A DNA stretch of 64,000 nucleotides from Isoetes taiwanensis (GCA_021234155.1 JAJEKV010000062.1:5799668-5863667); one strand, 5' to 3'; shown: positions 38,351 to 48,227, counted from the stretch's first letter. The notes: a model not told the origin generated them from the letters alone. Translations and numbers: made by a program.

Positions 38351-38499
38351 TATACCTGAGCCTTGCTCGTCGGCTTGGTTCCTGGTTCGAAAAGCTATCT
38401 CGCGACTCGACTCCGTAGAAGGAGGAAGTTGCTCGATCTCATCCGGAAGAGATCGTGGAACTCCGCGATCAAGTTGGCTATTTGCTTGGGCAACTTGCT

Positions 38500-40360
38500 G
38501 AGCACTTTGTCTTCCTTGCTTTCCTCCTCACTCGGGTTCTTCAATCTCAAGTTTGAAGATGTATGCTACCGCCGCTTCTTGATTAACTTGAGCAGCTTCT
38601 TAATAGACATACACCGCATGATGGGAGCAACTTTTTACCTCGTGATCTCAATAACTTTGCCGCTTCCGGGCGCCAGAGGGTCACCTTCCGCTTCCACGCC
38701 AATGATGGCCCCTCGCTGGTCCAAGGTACTCCATTCCTATTATCAGTCGTGATTTGTCGATGCCCATTACTTCGCCTCCCATCGATATTAATCCCCGCAA
38801 GTCAATGTCGAAATTTATCATCTTCCCCGCCGCTTGTCTTATTGTTCGGCCGCCAAGATTACGGGCCTTGGCTTGGACTTTAAGGGTTTCAACTTCAACA
38901 TGTCGACCATCCTTGGGAAAGCTTAAGTTGTGGCTACTTCCCCGAAGTCTATTAGGACTGCGGAAGGACTTGGTTCCGCCTTCCCTATTGTGGAAATTAC
39001 TTATACCGATTCTCTCGCATGTTCTCAGATCTATAAACAAAGAAAGATGTGGCACTCACCCTCAATATAATCGCTACGCCTCGGCCATTGCCGCCGACCG
39101 GAGTGTCCCATCCACTCCAACTCGCTTAGCTACCGAGCTCATGACGGCGGGGCACTTCGCCGCTTCGCGGGCTCCTGGCCGGAAGCATCCGGGCAAAGCC
39201 GCTTCTCCATACACTCCCCGCCTCTTTCTTTGGGCATTGCTTGTAAGAAGGATCGCGACCGCTTTTGAGTAGTTCGACCTTCCCGCGCTTGTCCTTGAAG
39301 GACACCTCGCTTCCTTTCCCCTTTGTCTCCCCGGGTTGCCATTATATGGGGATTTTGTAGACTTGGGCTTGTCGCCCTAGGGCTATAACTCCCTGTCTTT
39401 GCCTCTATCCCCCGTTAGTACTACGGCTGCCACTATTCTCGAGGCCCCCATCCTTGCAAGCTGATTGCTTTTGATTCTGCTTCGATAATTCCTTGGGGTC
39501 TATTGCCCTTACAAGCTTGCGTGATCTCTTCGCTCGGGGCCCTTCAATGTAGCTCTCCATCAAGCTTTTCACTCCAACTTCGCACATACAGCCTTAGTCT
39601 CATGAACTCCTCGTACTTCGCGACTTGTTTTGTACCCTTTGCCGCAACCTCGTGAAACCGCCGTGATCATGTTGACTTGTGTTCCCGTGGAACGTGAATG
39701 GCGCTTTGAAGGCTTTAGAAAATTTCTTGAATCTGCACCCATCTCTCGCTTTAGCCATGGGCCTTGGCATAACCCTTCCACCGTGATGCGCGTCCTTTCA
39801 AGTTGGCTGCCACCCCGCCTTGTCCTTGTCTTTCATCCCAGATCGTTCGTCATACTTCGCCATCTCGTCGAGCCATGCCTCTCGCCTAAGCCCGACCGTT
39901 TCTCACCGAATTGTTCAAGCTTCCGAGCCTTCCATACATTGCCCAAAGGCTGAAGTCTACCTTCTTCTCGTAGTCTAAGGCCTTAGTGTCCTTCTCGTTC
40001 ACTGCCTCCACGGTCCGGTACTTGTTTCAAATTTTTCTGACTCGAGTCCGAGAGCCAGCTTGAGTCGAGGTTTCGCACTAGGGGACCTCCTTATCTTACT
40101 CCTCTTCTTATCCTTCCCCACTTTCGAGGTTTGTTTGCGCCCTACCGATGCTTGTGCCGCTTAGTAGAGCCTTTTATCCGTCGAAGTTCGTCCGCATTTG
40201 CGACATCTCCTCTTCGAGTCATGGGACCATATCCTTCGAACAGGTTTTGAATGGGTCTCTCATGGCCTCCCCGCTTTGTTCGATCGTTTCTGCTCCTATC
40301 TCGCATACACAATAATATAGCCTTACTTGCTAGATTCAGCCATTTTATTGTATTCATGTA
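38500..40360 (-). pseudogene. Gag and aspartic protease region of the chromovirus, decayed
   Basis: Position and order place gag here. The frame from 40357 (MNTIKWLNLASKAILLCMRD) is charged and Arg/Lys-rich; 39781-39569 contains PWLKREMGADSRNFLK; 39342-39139 is basic. A protease remnant at about 38990-38760 shows FGSSHNLSFPK, resembling the D-S/T-G-A-S-H-N-F active-site region of retrotransposon proteases with the catalytic motif altered. I cannot see a clean CCHC zinc knuckle. Frameshifts are frequent, so borders are approximate. Confidence 0.6.
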
Positions 40361-40783
40361 TTTGGGATATATTTGGAACCAAATACAATCAACAAGGTTT
40401 TAAATCTTAGCACAAGATGTTTCTTTATTACATAATATTTTTAGATACAAGTCCTCCCAGATCAAGATTTTAACTACTCTTGAAATCGCTTCTAGGATGG
40501 GTTATCCTCTAAAAATTTCTTAACTTGGGCCGCTCCTACCGAAGGCCCCAAGTTCCTAAGGACATTGGTTGACGCCCCGCCTATAAGGTCTGCCACCACC
40601 TCTACTCATGGGTCGGAGGTGTAGGCCATCATTGTCGCTTAATCTTCCCCGCCCGGGCTCTGTTAGGGCACCTGGCCAAGTCGAAGATGTCAAGTGCCAT
40701 CGCCTTCTTGACTAAGACAAAGATAGTCGACGCTTGCAGCTATTCGAGCATGCATGCCAAAGCCAGAGAAACAAGATTGCGTA
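40361..40783 (-). other. Internal region of the LTR element left of the DNA transposon
   Basis: Continuation of the retrotransposon's internal sequence upstream (minus sense) of gag. No intact frame is visible. It is interrupted at TTAA (40784-40787) by the DNA element and should resume at 48228. Confidence 0.5.
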
Positions 40784-40842
40784 TTAAACGGGAGCAAATC
40801 ATCAAAACGAGAGCAAAGGGAATATTCCTAAAAGATTCCTTT
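40784..40842 (+). repeat. Left end of the TTAA element: target site, terminal and subterminal inverted repeats
   Basis: TTAA, then ACGGGAG (40788-40794) and AAAGATTCCTTT (40831-40842), both mirrored at the right end. Between them GGAATATTCC (40819-40828) contains the two half-sites of the element's internal palindrome in inverted order, which may be a transposase recognition feature. Confidence 0.65.
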
Positions 40843-41141
40843 TTTTTACAAAAAAGGGGGTAAAATGAGGTAAAAAAAAGTTGCATGAAATTCAATTTTG
40901 ATCCCCCCCCAAAATGACTAGATTTTTTGTGGAACGAAAGAATTGACTTTTTAAAAGTGACACTTTTCGTGAGCAAGTAGAATGTTCTTGAGTATGTTTT
41001 TATAGAGAAACTCTAATTTCAAAGGATAAAATATTTAACAAGAAATTGAAGTAAAGTATGTAACTGATACTGTAGTATTCTCAAAATTTGAAGATAAAAT
41101 CTTCATATTCACATGCAAAATTTACAGCCTTTTTCTAAGAC

Positions 41142-43606
41142 TCAATTATGTGCAAAAGTGTGAGGAGTGATGAAGGAGAGATCCAGGACATCGTCATGTT
41201 CATTTATGCCATCCTCATCTCCTTCACTTCTTTCACTATCACTCGAGGAAGTGCTTGAGTTGTCTTCCTCATCACTATCAACAGATGGTGAAGCATTGCC
41301 ACCACCACTCCCTTCTTCATCCTCTTCCTCGTAATTACAAGCTTTTTTAAGCAAATTGATAGTTCTCTGGCACAGACGATTGTCAGATTTCAATTTGAAA
41401 TCGTAGCATAATATAGTCACATCACTTAAGTTCAGCTCGTCCCTACAACCCACTTTCTTAGACTTCCTCCCCTTTCCTTGAGTTCTCATTTCTAACTAAT
41501 ACCTACCTTCAAAAGCATTTTCTCGAACGTAGGCCAGCCAATGAATCTTGAGTTTAGTTACTAAGCCTTCCTCCTTGACCGTGATCAAGAACTTTTGCTA
41601 TCTAAAAGGTCGACCTTTGTCATCTTCCTCGCTTGGAAGAGCAATCAAAGATACCTTTTAGCTATTTCTCGTGATATTGCCTTGAGGCTCATTCCCACGC
41701 CTTGGTCCGGGAGGTACATGACTCGTCCTTTCTTCCTCTCTGCCAGATGCTATTGCAAAGATGACTTAGACCTGCCTGGTTCTGGGGTTGATGGAAGGTA
41801 TCAGGCCATTGAAATGGTTCTTGCAACTGTCTTAGAGCTAGATGTTCTAAGACATCCTTCTGGTCAAGAAAAAAATTTCTCCACCACATCTTATCTTCTT
41901 CTGAGAAGTACTTGAAGCCCGAGGAAATGCCATTTTCAATGGCTTTTAAGGATGTCAATGGGGTACTTTTCTTCTGTTTGGACTCCTTAGGATTTTTGAG
42001 AGGTAGTTGCTCAGCAGGCTCTATGAAGCAATGGTCTGGAACAAATTTAAGGAAGTGCAATCCCTCTGGTGGACTCCAATCCTTAGTTGTGGTGTACTTC
42101 TTCCCCTATAAGAAGCTTTGTCCATCCTTGAAGTAGAACTTAATGTGATGTTGAAAGGTAAGATCATTCAACTTGTTCACAGCTAGTTCTCTATCTGAAC
42201 GTTGAGGAAAAACAAACTCTCTAAAGTCAGCAGTCTCTTTAAGAAGCTCGACCACTGGAACAGGAGTGTAAGAATCTTCAATGATTCGAACTAAAGTAGG
42301 AAGACAAAAAGCTTTCTTCCTTCTAAGGCGCATAGAAAATCTGCTGAACATCTGGTCAATCTGATCATGGGTGTGCCCCACAAGTAAAAATCCGAGCTTT
42401 ACTTTTCTGAAGATCCTTAGCTCCACTAGCATAGCACAATAAGCAAAGAGTGTTTGATTCTTGTTCTCTCTTGTAGTGTTGTCAAGTTGCAAGTAGAGCA
42501 CTGGTGGTAGTTGCTCTTGCTCGCAGAGGACCTTGTTAGGAATTGTAATTGTCAGGTTTGGGTCACCATGCAAGTTTGGATACGTCAAAAATACTTTGCA
42601 CTTTAGACTTCCTTTGAAGACCATGGCTCCTACGAGGTGGACTTTAACAAAACATTCCTCTGGCACATCTTTTGGAATATTTAGGAAATGGGGTAGAGTT
42701 GTCTTTTTTTTATCCATTCCATCAATTACAATCGACATACATTGCAATGGACGTTCGAGAGCTTTTTTTCTGTGCTTGGCCAGCTTTCTTCTCTCTGCTG
42801 CTTGTTGTTCACGATGTCTGGCAAGATTCTGTTGCACAATATCTGTAAAAGAAATCAGGTTAAAATATTCTTTTTATAACAAGTGAGAGGCTGGAGAGCC
42901 TGAGCTTACTTCTTTCGACCTCTGTCTTTGCAGTTTCTCGTTGACTTTTTAACTCTGCACATCTTGAGCAAACAGACATTCTATGTCTTCTTGGAATTTT
43001 TACCAGGCCAAATTCACTCTTCCACAGTCTAGTGAAGTGTGAGTAAGAGATGTGCTGAAACTGAATGCAAGTCTCTTTATATTCTTTGAAGACATCCTTT
43101 TTTGTAATATTGTCTGTCAGATGATACATGTTGCTATTAGGCAACTTCTCACATGTCTCTCTAAAATATTTCTCCATCCATGTCACAGCAGCCAAGGCAT
43201 GCATGGTCACAACTCTTCTTGGACCACAATGATCATCAATTGCTGGATTTTTGTCCAGTCTTTTGTGTATTCGAGACATTCTTGTGGACCCTAAGCGGTG
43301 GACAACCATGAAGCATTTTTGGCAGACTTGTTCACGGTTAACATAGTGTAAGAATGTGTTGCGGTCTGGTCTTACATGGTAAGCTAAGTAGGCATTCTGG
43401 TCAGCCAATGTCATTGAACCAGAAGTTGTCTCTAACCGCCGTAATTTAGCCATGTTAAATCTGTTGATGCAACCCAATGAGCAGCATTTAGTTCTCAAGA
43501 GTCTCCTCATTTTGTGTTCATCCATTAGGTTTCTTCTTCTTACAGAGGAGCATGCTCTCAAACTAAAATCCACCTTGAATTTCTTTGAAGATTGGCTGGA
43601 GAACAT
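41142..43606 (-). pseudogene. Transposase-like zinc-binding protein of the DUF7869 kind
   Basis: Exon 43606-42910 and exon 42842-42106 join in frame across a 67-bp GT/AG intron. The first exon has Cys clusters (CCSLGC, CQKC, CSRC), likely zinc-binding. The second has MSIVIDGMDKKKTTLPHF, VFLTYPNLHGDPN, YLQLDNTTRENKN and LVGHTHDQIDQMFSRFS. Conserved Asp residues in strand-like settings (IVIDGMD, LQLDN, HTHDQID) suggest an RNase H-fold, DDE-type nuclease; that catalytic role is inference. This domain set is what I know as DUF7869 in algae, bryophytes and invertebrates. A TAG at 42106-42108 stops the frame, but homology continues (GKKYTTTKDWSPPEGLHFL to 41689), then with breaks to LKIHWLAYVRENAFEGRY and an acidic Ser/Asp/Glu-rich tail ending at 41142. 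So it is a pseudogene of a roughly 800-residue protein. Confidence 0.7.
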
Positions 43607-43639
43607 GTAATCTCGCTGTTCCTCGCTGGTGTCTCCATC

Positions 43640-44340
43640 GCCCCGATGAAACTTCTACTCTAGAGGTGACTTCCTCACCCGAAAGGGTGTGTTAGTAGAG
43701 GAAAACAGGCCACGCGAAGTTGTTCCCTAAAAGGCTGTAGCACAAAGCTGTTAAAGGATGGTGATGGCCCATAAGAGGTTGTGGCTGCAGCAGCTCTTGT
43801 ACCCTCCCCGAAGAAGGAGTTCTTGCAAACATATCCTTTAGAGCGGACCGAATTCCACAAAATCCAAAGTCACAACCGCTGTATTACAAGGAGTACATGC
43901 CGCAAAGATCGCCTTCATTTGTAGTGAAGTCCCGGGGACGTAAATTGTAGTGAATCTCACAGCCTTTCGGTTCCTTGTGTACTTGCAACGGGGGTGAAAC
44001 TACAAACGTGGGGGTAGCTTGTTCTGAGCACTCGCTGTGGTGGAGCCTGTGGGTCCGGGATGGAACGAAGGGTGGTGGCAGCATGTTCTCAACCGGAGGT
44101 GATGCTTTGTAAGGAGATGCGAAAGTGCACCGCCTAATGGACTTGGTGCAAATTGGAAGGGTGGTGGTAGTCCGTTACGCGGCCGGACTAGGTGTGTTCG
44201 AGAAGCAACAACGATGTTGTAGAGGTAGGCGCCGGAGAATGCCTGGCCTTCAAGAAAAGGCATTGCTTCCAAGCCGCTTTTCGTAACCGACGAGCTTGAG
44301 ACAACAAAAGGTGCCGGAAGTTTGTTCACGGCGGTTCGGC
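43640..44340 (-). pseudogene. Probable N-terminal low-complexity part of the transposase-like gene
   Basis: Minus-strand frames here are Pro/Ser/Thr-rich with repeated LPPPF / LPAPF motifs and AT(P)TFVVSPP-like segments (44329-44000, 44084-43884, 43860-43675). Their position directly upstream of the zinc-binding exon suggests a disordered N-terminus, but I cannot join them into one frame. They could also be promoter-proximal non-coding DNA. Confidence 0.35.
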
Positions 44341-44785
44341 CATCTTGACAACCGCGAAATAGTGTAGAGATTTGAGAAACTTTCTAGATTGCGCACCTTT
44401 TCTTATTCCCCAATACAAGTTCACGAGTACAAGTGGACGCTGTCAGAACAAATAAGTAAAAGGCAAACTAAAAGCTATTCCTAATACACCGACTAGAACA
44501 AGAAAAGCTAAACGATTCCACTTCACATAGAATAATGAAAGCAAGACGAAAGGGATACCTTTAAAAAGAAATAATGGCCCTCGGGCCATGTATTCTAGTC
44601 TCTCGAAGCTCAAGTCGCCAAAGTACCTAATATTATATTCGTAGATCAGATTCGATTCGCATAGAGAAGACATGGACAAGTGAGTAAAAAGTAAAACGCA
44701 TAATCATTTCTTAGTGTGTTTTATTATTCGAATAGGTTTTATTTTCGTGGTAAGCCAATGTGTGGCTTACACACGGCAGGCCAAA

Positions 44786-44940
44786 GTGTATTCCTAAGAC
44801 ATTATCGAAGGCCAAAGTGTATTCCTGAATACACTTTTGAAGCCAAAGTGTATTCCGATTGGCTTACACACAAAAGCCAAAGTGTATTCCGGAATACACT
44901 TTGCTTACACACGAAGGCGAAAGTGTATTCCGGAATACAC
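44786..44940. repeat. Palindrome cluster 1: GTGTATTCCGGAATACAC and half-sites
   Basis: Perfect 18-bp palindromes at 44882-44899 and 44923-44940, a one-mismatch copy at 44817-44834, and half-sites GTGTATTCC at 44786-44794 and 44848-44856. Most are preceded by GCCAAA or followed by TTT. The cluster lies between the two divergent genes of the DNA transposon, so it may be a shared operator or a transposase-binding region, or lie in a first intron of the plus-strand gene. Confidence 0.92.
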
Positions 44941-45141
44941 TTTAGGTGGTTTTTTTTTGTAAAAAAGTTGCAAATTTAAGAAAAAATAAAGTGTTTTTAA
45001 CACTTTTTAGACGATAAAAAAACCTTTAGATGGGCTTAAATTTGTCTTGTTTTAGTAAAAAAAGTCCAATTGTTATTCCAGAATACGTTTTAGAGTTGTT
45101 TTCATCCTTTAAATTTGGTTTTTGTCTTAAATATGTTACAG

Positions 45142-47887
45142 ACAAGACGGTAGCAAGAAAGCTTCTCGTAAGCCATTAAAGTTAAAGACAAAGCCACACC
45201 CACAGGCAAGTGTACGAGACACAGATCAACCCACCGTGTATGAAAATTTTCAGACACAGTGGAACCTGAAGGATAGAATAAGGAGCAATCCCAATGCCCA
45301 CGTTGCTCCAATTGTCGTTCTTGTTGACAGATCCCAATGCATGGACCCCAAGGACTACGATAGGAAAAATGCAGACACTTATATGCACTACGTCCTTGGG
45401 GGCAACCACAGTTTTAAAGCAAGGAGGCAGTTGTACAAGGAGAAAAACAACCCGAGATATCTCTCTCAGTGCTCGGCCGCTTATCAAGCCCCGACAGATG
45501 AAGAGCCAAGATCGCTGCCAACACGCATAATGCCGACAAATCTAATATAAGCTTAAAATGAGCTTCGCGGACAAAATCAGGTTCATGCATAGGGAATATA
45601 TTATATTCAAAGAAAAATATGGAGAAGATTTAAAGAAACCAAAGATACTCTTTTGAACTAAAGGAAGCGCAGGCCGGGAGTGTCAGCTTCAAGTACGACG
45701 AGGCTAACAAAAGGCAGTCTCTCATTCCACATGACAACTGGTTTCAACTAGCCTTCATAGACGGCAGAGTAAGTTTCTTTTGTATTCTGGAATACGCCTG
45801 GAACCCTCCCACTGACATCGCTTACTGTGCAGATATGGGACCTGCAAAACAAAATATTTAGCATGTTTGAACGTGGTGAACTGAAAAGTAAAGGAAAGAT
45901 AGCCGAAAAGAAAAAGGGATCTGACGTCCCTAAGAAGGAAATGACCATAACCGGTTGCGTGAGAAATGCGGCTTCACGCACCTCACATACCGGAAAGGCT
46001 ACCGCGGAAGGTTGTGGACAAAGAATTCACGCTTTGAAGAAAGGTCCAAGGAGCCGCACAAGTAAGAACTACGTAACATTCTTTCCAGCTTTTCTTAGGT
46101 TGGACGTAGTGTATTCCGGAATACACTTTGGCTTTAACGTGTATTCCGGAATACACTTTGGCTCACACCTTAAAGCCAATGTGTATTCCGGAATACACTT
46201 TCGCTTCGGAGTGTAAGCCAAAGTGTATTCCGGAATACACTTTGGCTCACACCTTAAAGCCAATGTGTATTCCGGAATACACTTTCGCTTCGGAGTGTAA
46301 GCCAAAGTGTATTCCGGAATACACTTTGGCTTGCACGCCACAGCCAATGTGTATTCCGGAATACACTTTGTCTACAAACTTTGAGAAGCGTTTTTTCTTT
46401 ATGTTTTCCTTCTTAGTTAAATTTCTTCTACTGTGGTTTTGTTTTACAGCCAAAAAAATGTCATCACATGTCAAACATGCTTGATGGAACAACTTAACAT
46501 TGACAGCTGGGACAGATGTAAAGAACTTTACCCCATCGCAACCTCGGACGAAAGGATAGTTCAATACGCTCCCAATTTTGAAGGCTGGGTATGCTGAGGA
46601 GTTTTTTGCTTTTTCGTTTCTCGTGTTACAAAGACGATATTTTTTGCAGAGTAAAAAGAAAAATAAGGACCTGCCGGAGGTTTCATGCATCTTGTCGACA
46701 AATACAGGAAGAGAGGACGCTATGCATGTGCGCAGTTTTGGACAATGAGCCCTCCGAGTACGAACGTTTTACCATGTTTGATCAAAACAACCTTTACTGT
46801 ATAGTACACGGTGATTGCACAAAACTGGCCGAAACAATAAAGCCCCAAGATTTTACCTTGGTAGTAGCTGACCTTCCTTATGGATTCAAGCTCAAAGACA
46901 GCCGCTACGACGACCAACCATTTAAAAACTCTGAGTTTAATGCTTTCGCCGACGGCATAAAGCATTACCACGGCAAAAACATTGAGGTTGGTCGATTTCA
47001 CTCAAGCATGCAATCCGGCCTTGTGGAAGCTGGTTTTAAGAATCATTTTGGTTCCCCTATGCAAGCTGGTTATGAAAACATGGTTTGGTAAGCACTTATT
47101 CTGGAATACATATGTCCTTTTAATTTCTTTAAGTTCTTTTTCCTTTTAGTCACACCTCGAAAGCATTGTTAGGATTTTCTATTCCGAATACGCTTTTTCT
47201 ACCAGATTTAAATCCTCTTTTCTTTTTTTGTTCTTAAGGTACAAAACAAATATAAATTACCATGGTGGAGGCCCTAGACTGTTGAGTAAAGTCGAGTATC
47301 TCCACGTAAAACGTACAATGGAACACTTCAACACAGCAACGTGTCAGAACTTTTCGAACGTGTTGGAGTTTCCAGCGGTTTTGCAGAAACTGCAGGACCC
47401 TAGTGCACAAGGAAGAATAGTGAATCACTATCAGAAGCCATAGAAGTTGATTAACCATCTTTTGGACATGTTCTCACGTCCAGGAGATTGGGTGCTCGAC
47501 GCATTTTCTGGCTCTGGTACAACTATTGCTTGTGCACTTAAAAAGGGTCGTAACTGTGTAGCAATTGATATTGATAAGGAGGCTGCCAGTTTCATTAAAA
47601 TGAGACTTTCTGCTTTACCAACTCTACCAGACGAGAATCAAGAGTTGGGGGCAAAGTCTAATTCTGATTTTGCTAAGATGACATCATCGGAAATACAGCC
47701 TATCTTTACAAGCTCCTTAGATGACGAAGCTACTTTTGCAGAGTTAAAAGAAGTAGCTCTTGCTGCCATACCGGAATCAACTACTGACACTGAGAAGCCT
47801 AAGTCACCAAAAAATGGTGAGAAGATAGGAACCGACCAAGCAGAGAGCAGTAAGAAAAATGAAGAAGACTACAATTTAGATCTCTGA
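45142..47887 (+). pseudogene. ParB/Srx-like domain plus beta-class DNA amino-methyltransferase, multi-exon
   Basis: Exons with GT/AG borders: 45142-45768, 45833-46061, 46450-46588, 46650-47087, 47239-47887. Exon 1 encodes a ParB-like fold: VAPIVVLVDRSQCMDPKDY, then HYVLGGNHSFKARRQLY, where the GNH-x-x-x-A motif is typical of ParB/sulfiredoxin-like domains. Exon 3 has CQTCLMEQL, a possible zinc site. Exons 4-5 are a methyltransferase: motif IV VVADLPYGF comes before motif I WVLDAFSGSGTTIACALKKG, the order of beta-class N6-adenine/N4-cytosine enzymes. GRNCVAIDID follows, and the C-terminus is acidic/Lys-rich. Breaks: TAA at 45548-45550 and a frameshift near 45650 in exon 1, a frameshift near 45960 in exon 2, and TAG at 47441-47443 in the KP-K/E-L motif. 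The first coding exon before 45142 is not identified. The ParB-methylase pairing is common in bacterial phages and mobile elements and unexpected in a plant gene. Confidence 0.8.
46109..46366. repeat. Palindrome cluster 2: seven perfect 18-bp palindromes, six phased at exactly 42 bp
   Basis: GTGTATTCCGGAATACAC starts at 46109, 46139, 46181, 46223, 46265, 46307 and 46349. The first interval is 30 bp and all the others are exactly 42 bp. The 24-bp spacers alternate between two sequences and carry TTGGCT / AGCCAA arms, so copies such as 46216-46247 extend to a 32-bp perfect palindrome. The array fills most of the 388-bp intron between exons 2 and 3 of the ParB-methyltransferase gene (46062-46449). 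A 42-bp spacing is four turns of B-DNA, which would place bound proteins on one face of the helix. Confidence 0.97.
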
Positions 47888-48223
47888 CGGACCTTTTGCT
47901 GTGGTTACTTACTGATATTTATTATTGATTGCCATTACTGATGTAACAAAAAAACAGTAAAGAAATTATTATTGTTATTTTTACTAAATTTGTGTTTTTT
48001 GTACATCCACCTACAAATAATTTTGTACTCATGTCTCGATTTTGCTATTTTCACGTGCTTCACTCCAAAAACGAAAGTCGTGTCCAAAAAATACCCCAAA
48101 ATTAGGGCCAAAAAACAACTGATACTCCTGAAACTTTAAACCTCTCTTAAACAAGCCCACTTTTTAGAATGACGTGTTTTTTCTAAAGGAATCTTTCAAA
48201 CGGGAGTGCTGCAACACTCCCGT
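47888..48223 (+). other. 3' flank of the methyltransferase gene and right end of the TTAA element
   Basis: Begins with the TGA of the methyltransferase frame, followed by AT-rich sequence with AACAAAAAAACAG and TTATTATTGTTATTTTTAC runs that could serve 3' end formation. It ends with a perfect hairpin: AAACGGGAGTG (48198-48208), six bases, CACTCCCGTTT (48215-48225). The right arm of that hairpin contains the terminal CTCCCGT and part of the TTAA. Confidence 0.6.
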
Positions 48224-48227
48224 TTAA

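Larger units (their letters stand above)
40788..48223. mobile_element. 7.4-kb DNA transposon with TTAA target duplications, transposase-like and ParB-methyltransferase genes
   Basis: TTAA at 40784-40787 and 48224-48227 bound inverted ends ACGGGAG (40788-40794) and CTCCCGT (48217-48223). A second inverted pair, AAAGATTCCTTT (40831-40842) and AAAGGAATCTTT (48185-48196), lies just inside. TTAA duplications are typical of piggyBac- and Kolobok-type cut-and-paste elements. The interior holds a minus-strand transposase-like gene (41142 to about 44.3 kb) and a plus-strand ParB/methyltransferase gene (to 47887), divergent from about 44.4-45.1 kb. Neither gene is intact. The element sits inside the LTR retrotransposon, so it is the youngest layer. 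The boundaries are inferred from short inverted ends plus TTAA and would be confirmed by another copy. Confidence 0.7.

Noticed and set aside
46109-46366. CRISPR array
   Set aside because: Regular 42-bp spacing suggested it, but the spacers repeat in an alternating pattern instead of being unique, repeats are perfect palindromes, and the context is a plant intron.
46069-46484. Open frames on both strands across the palindrome array encoding repeated KCIPEYTL-like peptides
   Set aside because: The 42-bp period is a multiple of three and the unit is palindromic, so both strands stay open by construction. The array lies in an intron with good GT/AG borders.
40788-48223. Insertion of giant-virus DNA
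   Set aside because: A methyltransferase and ParB-like domain suggested a large DNA virus, but there are no other viral hallmark genes, the genes have spliceosomal-type introns, and the TTAA plus inverted ends point to a transposon.
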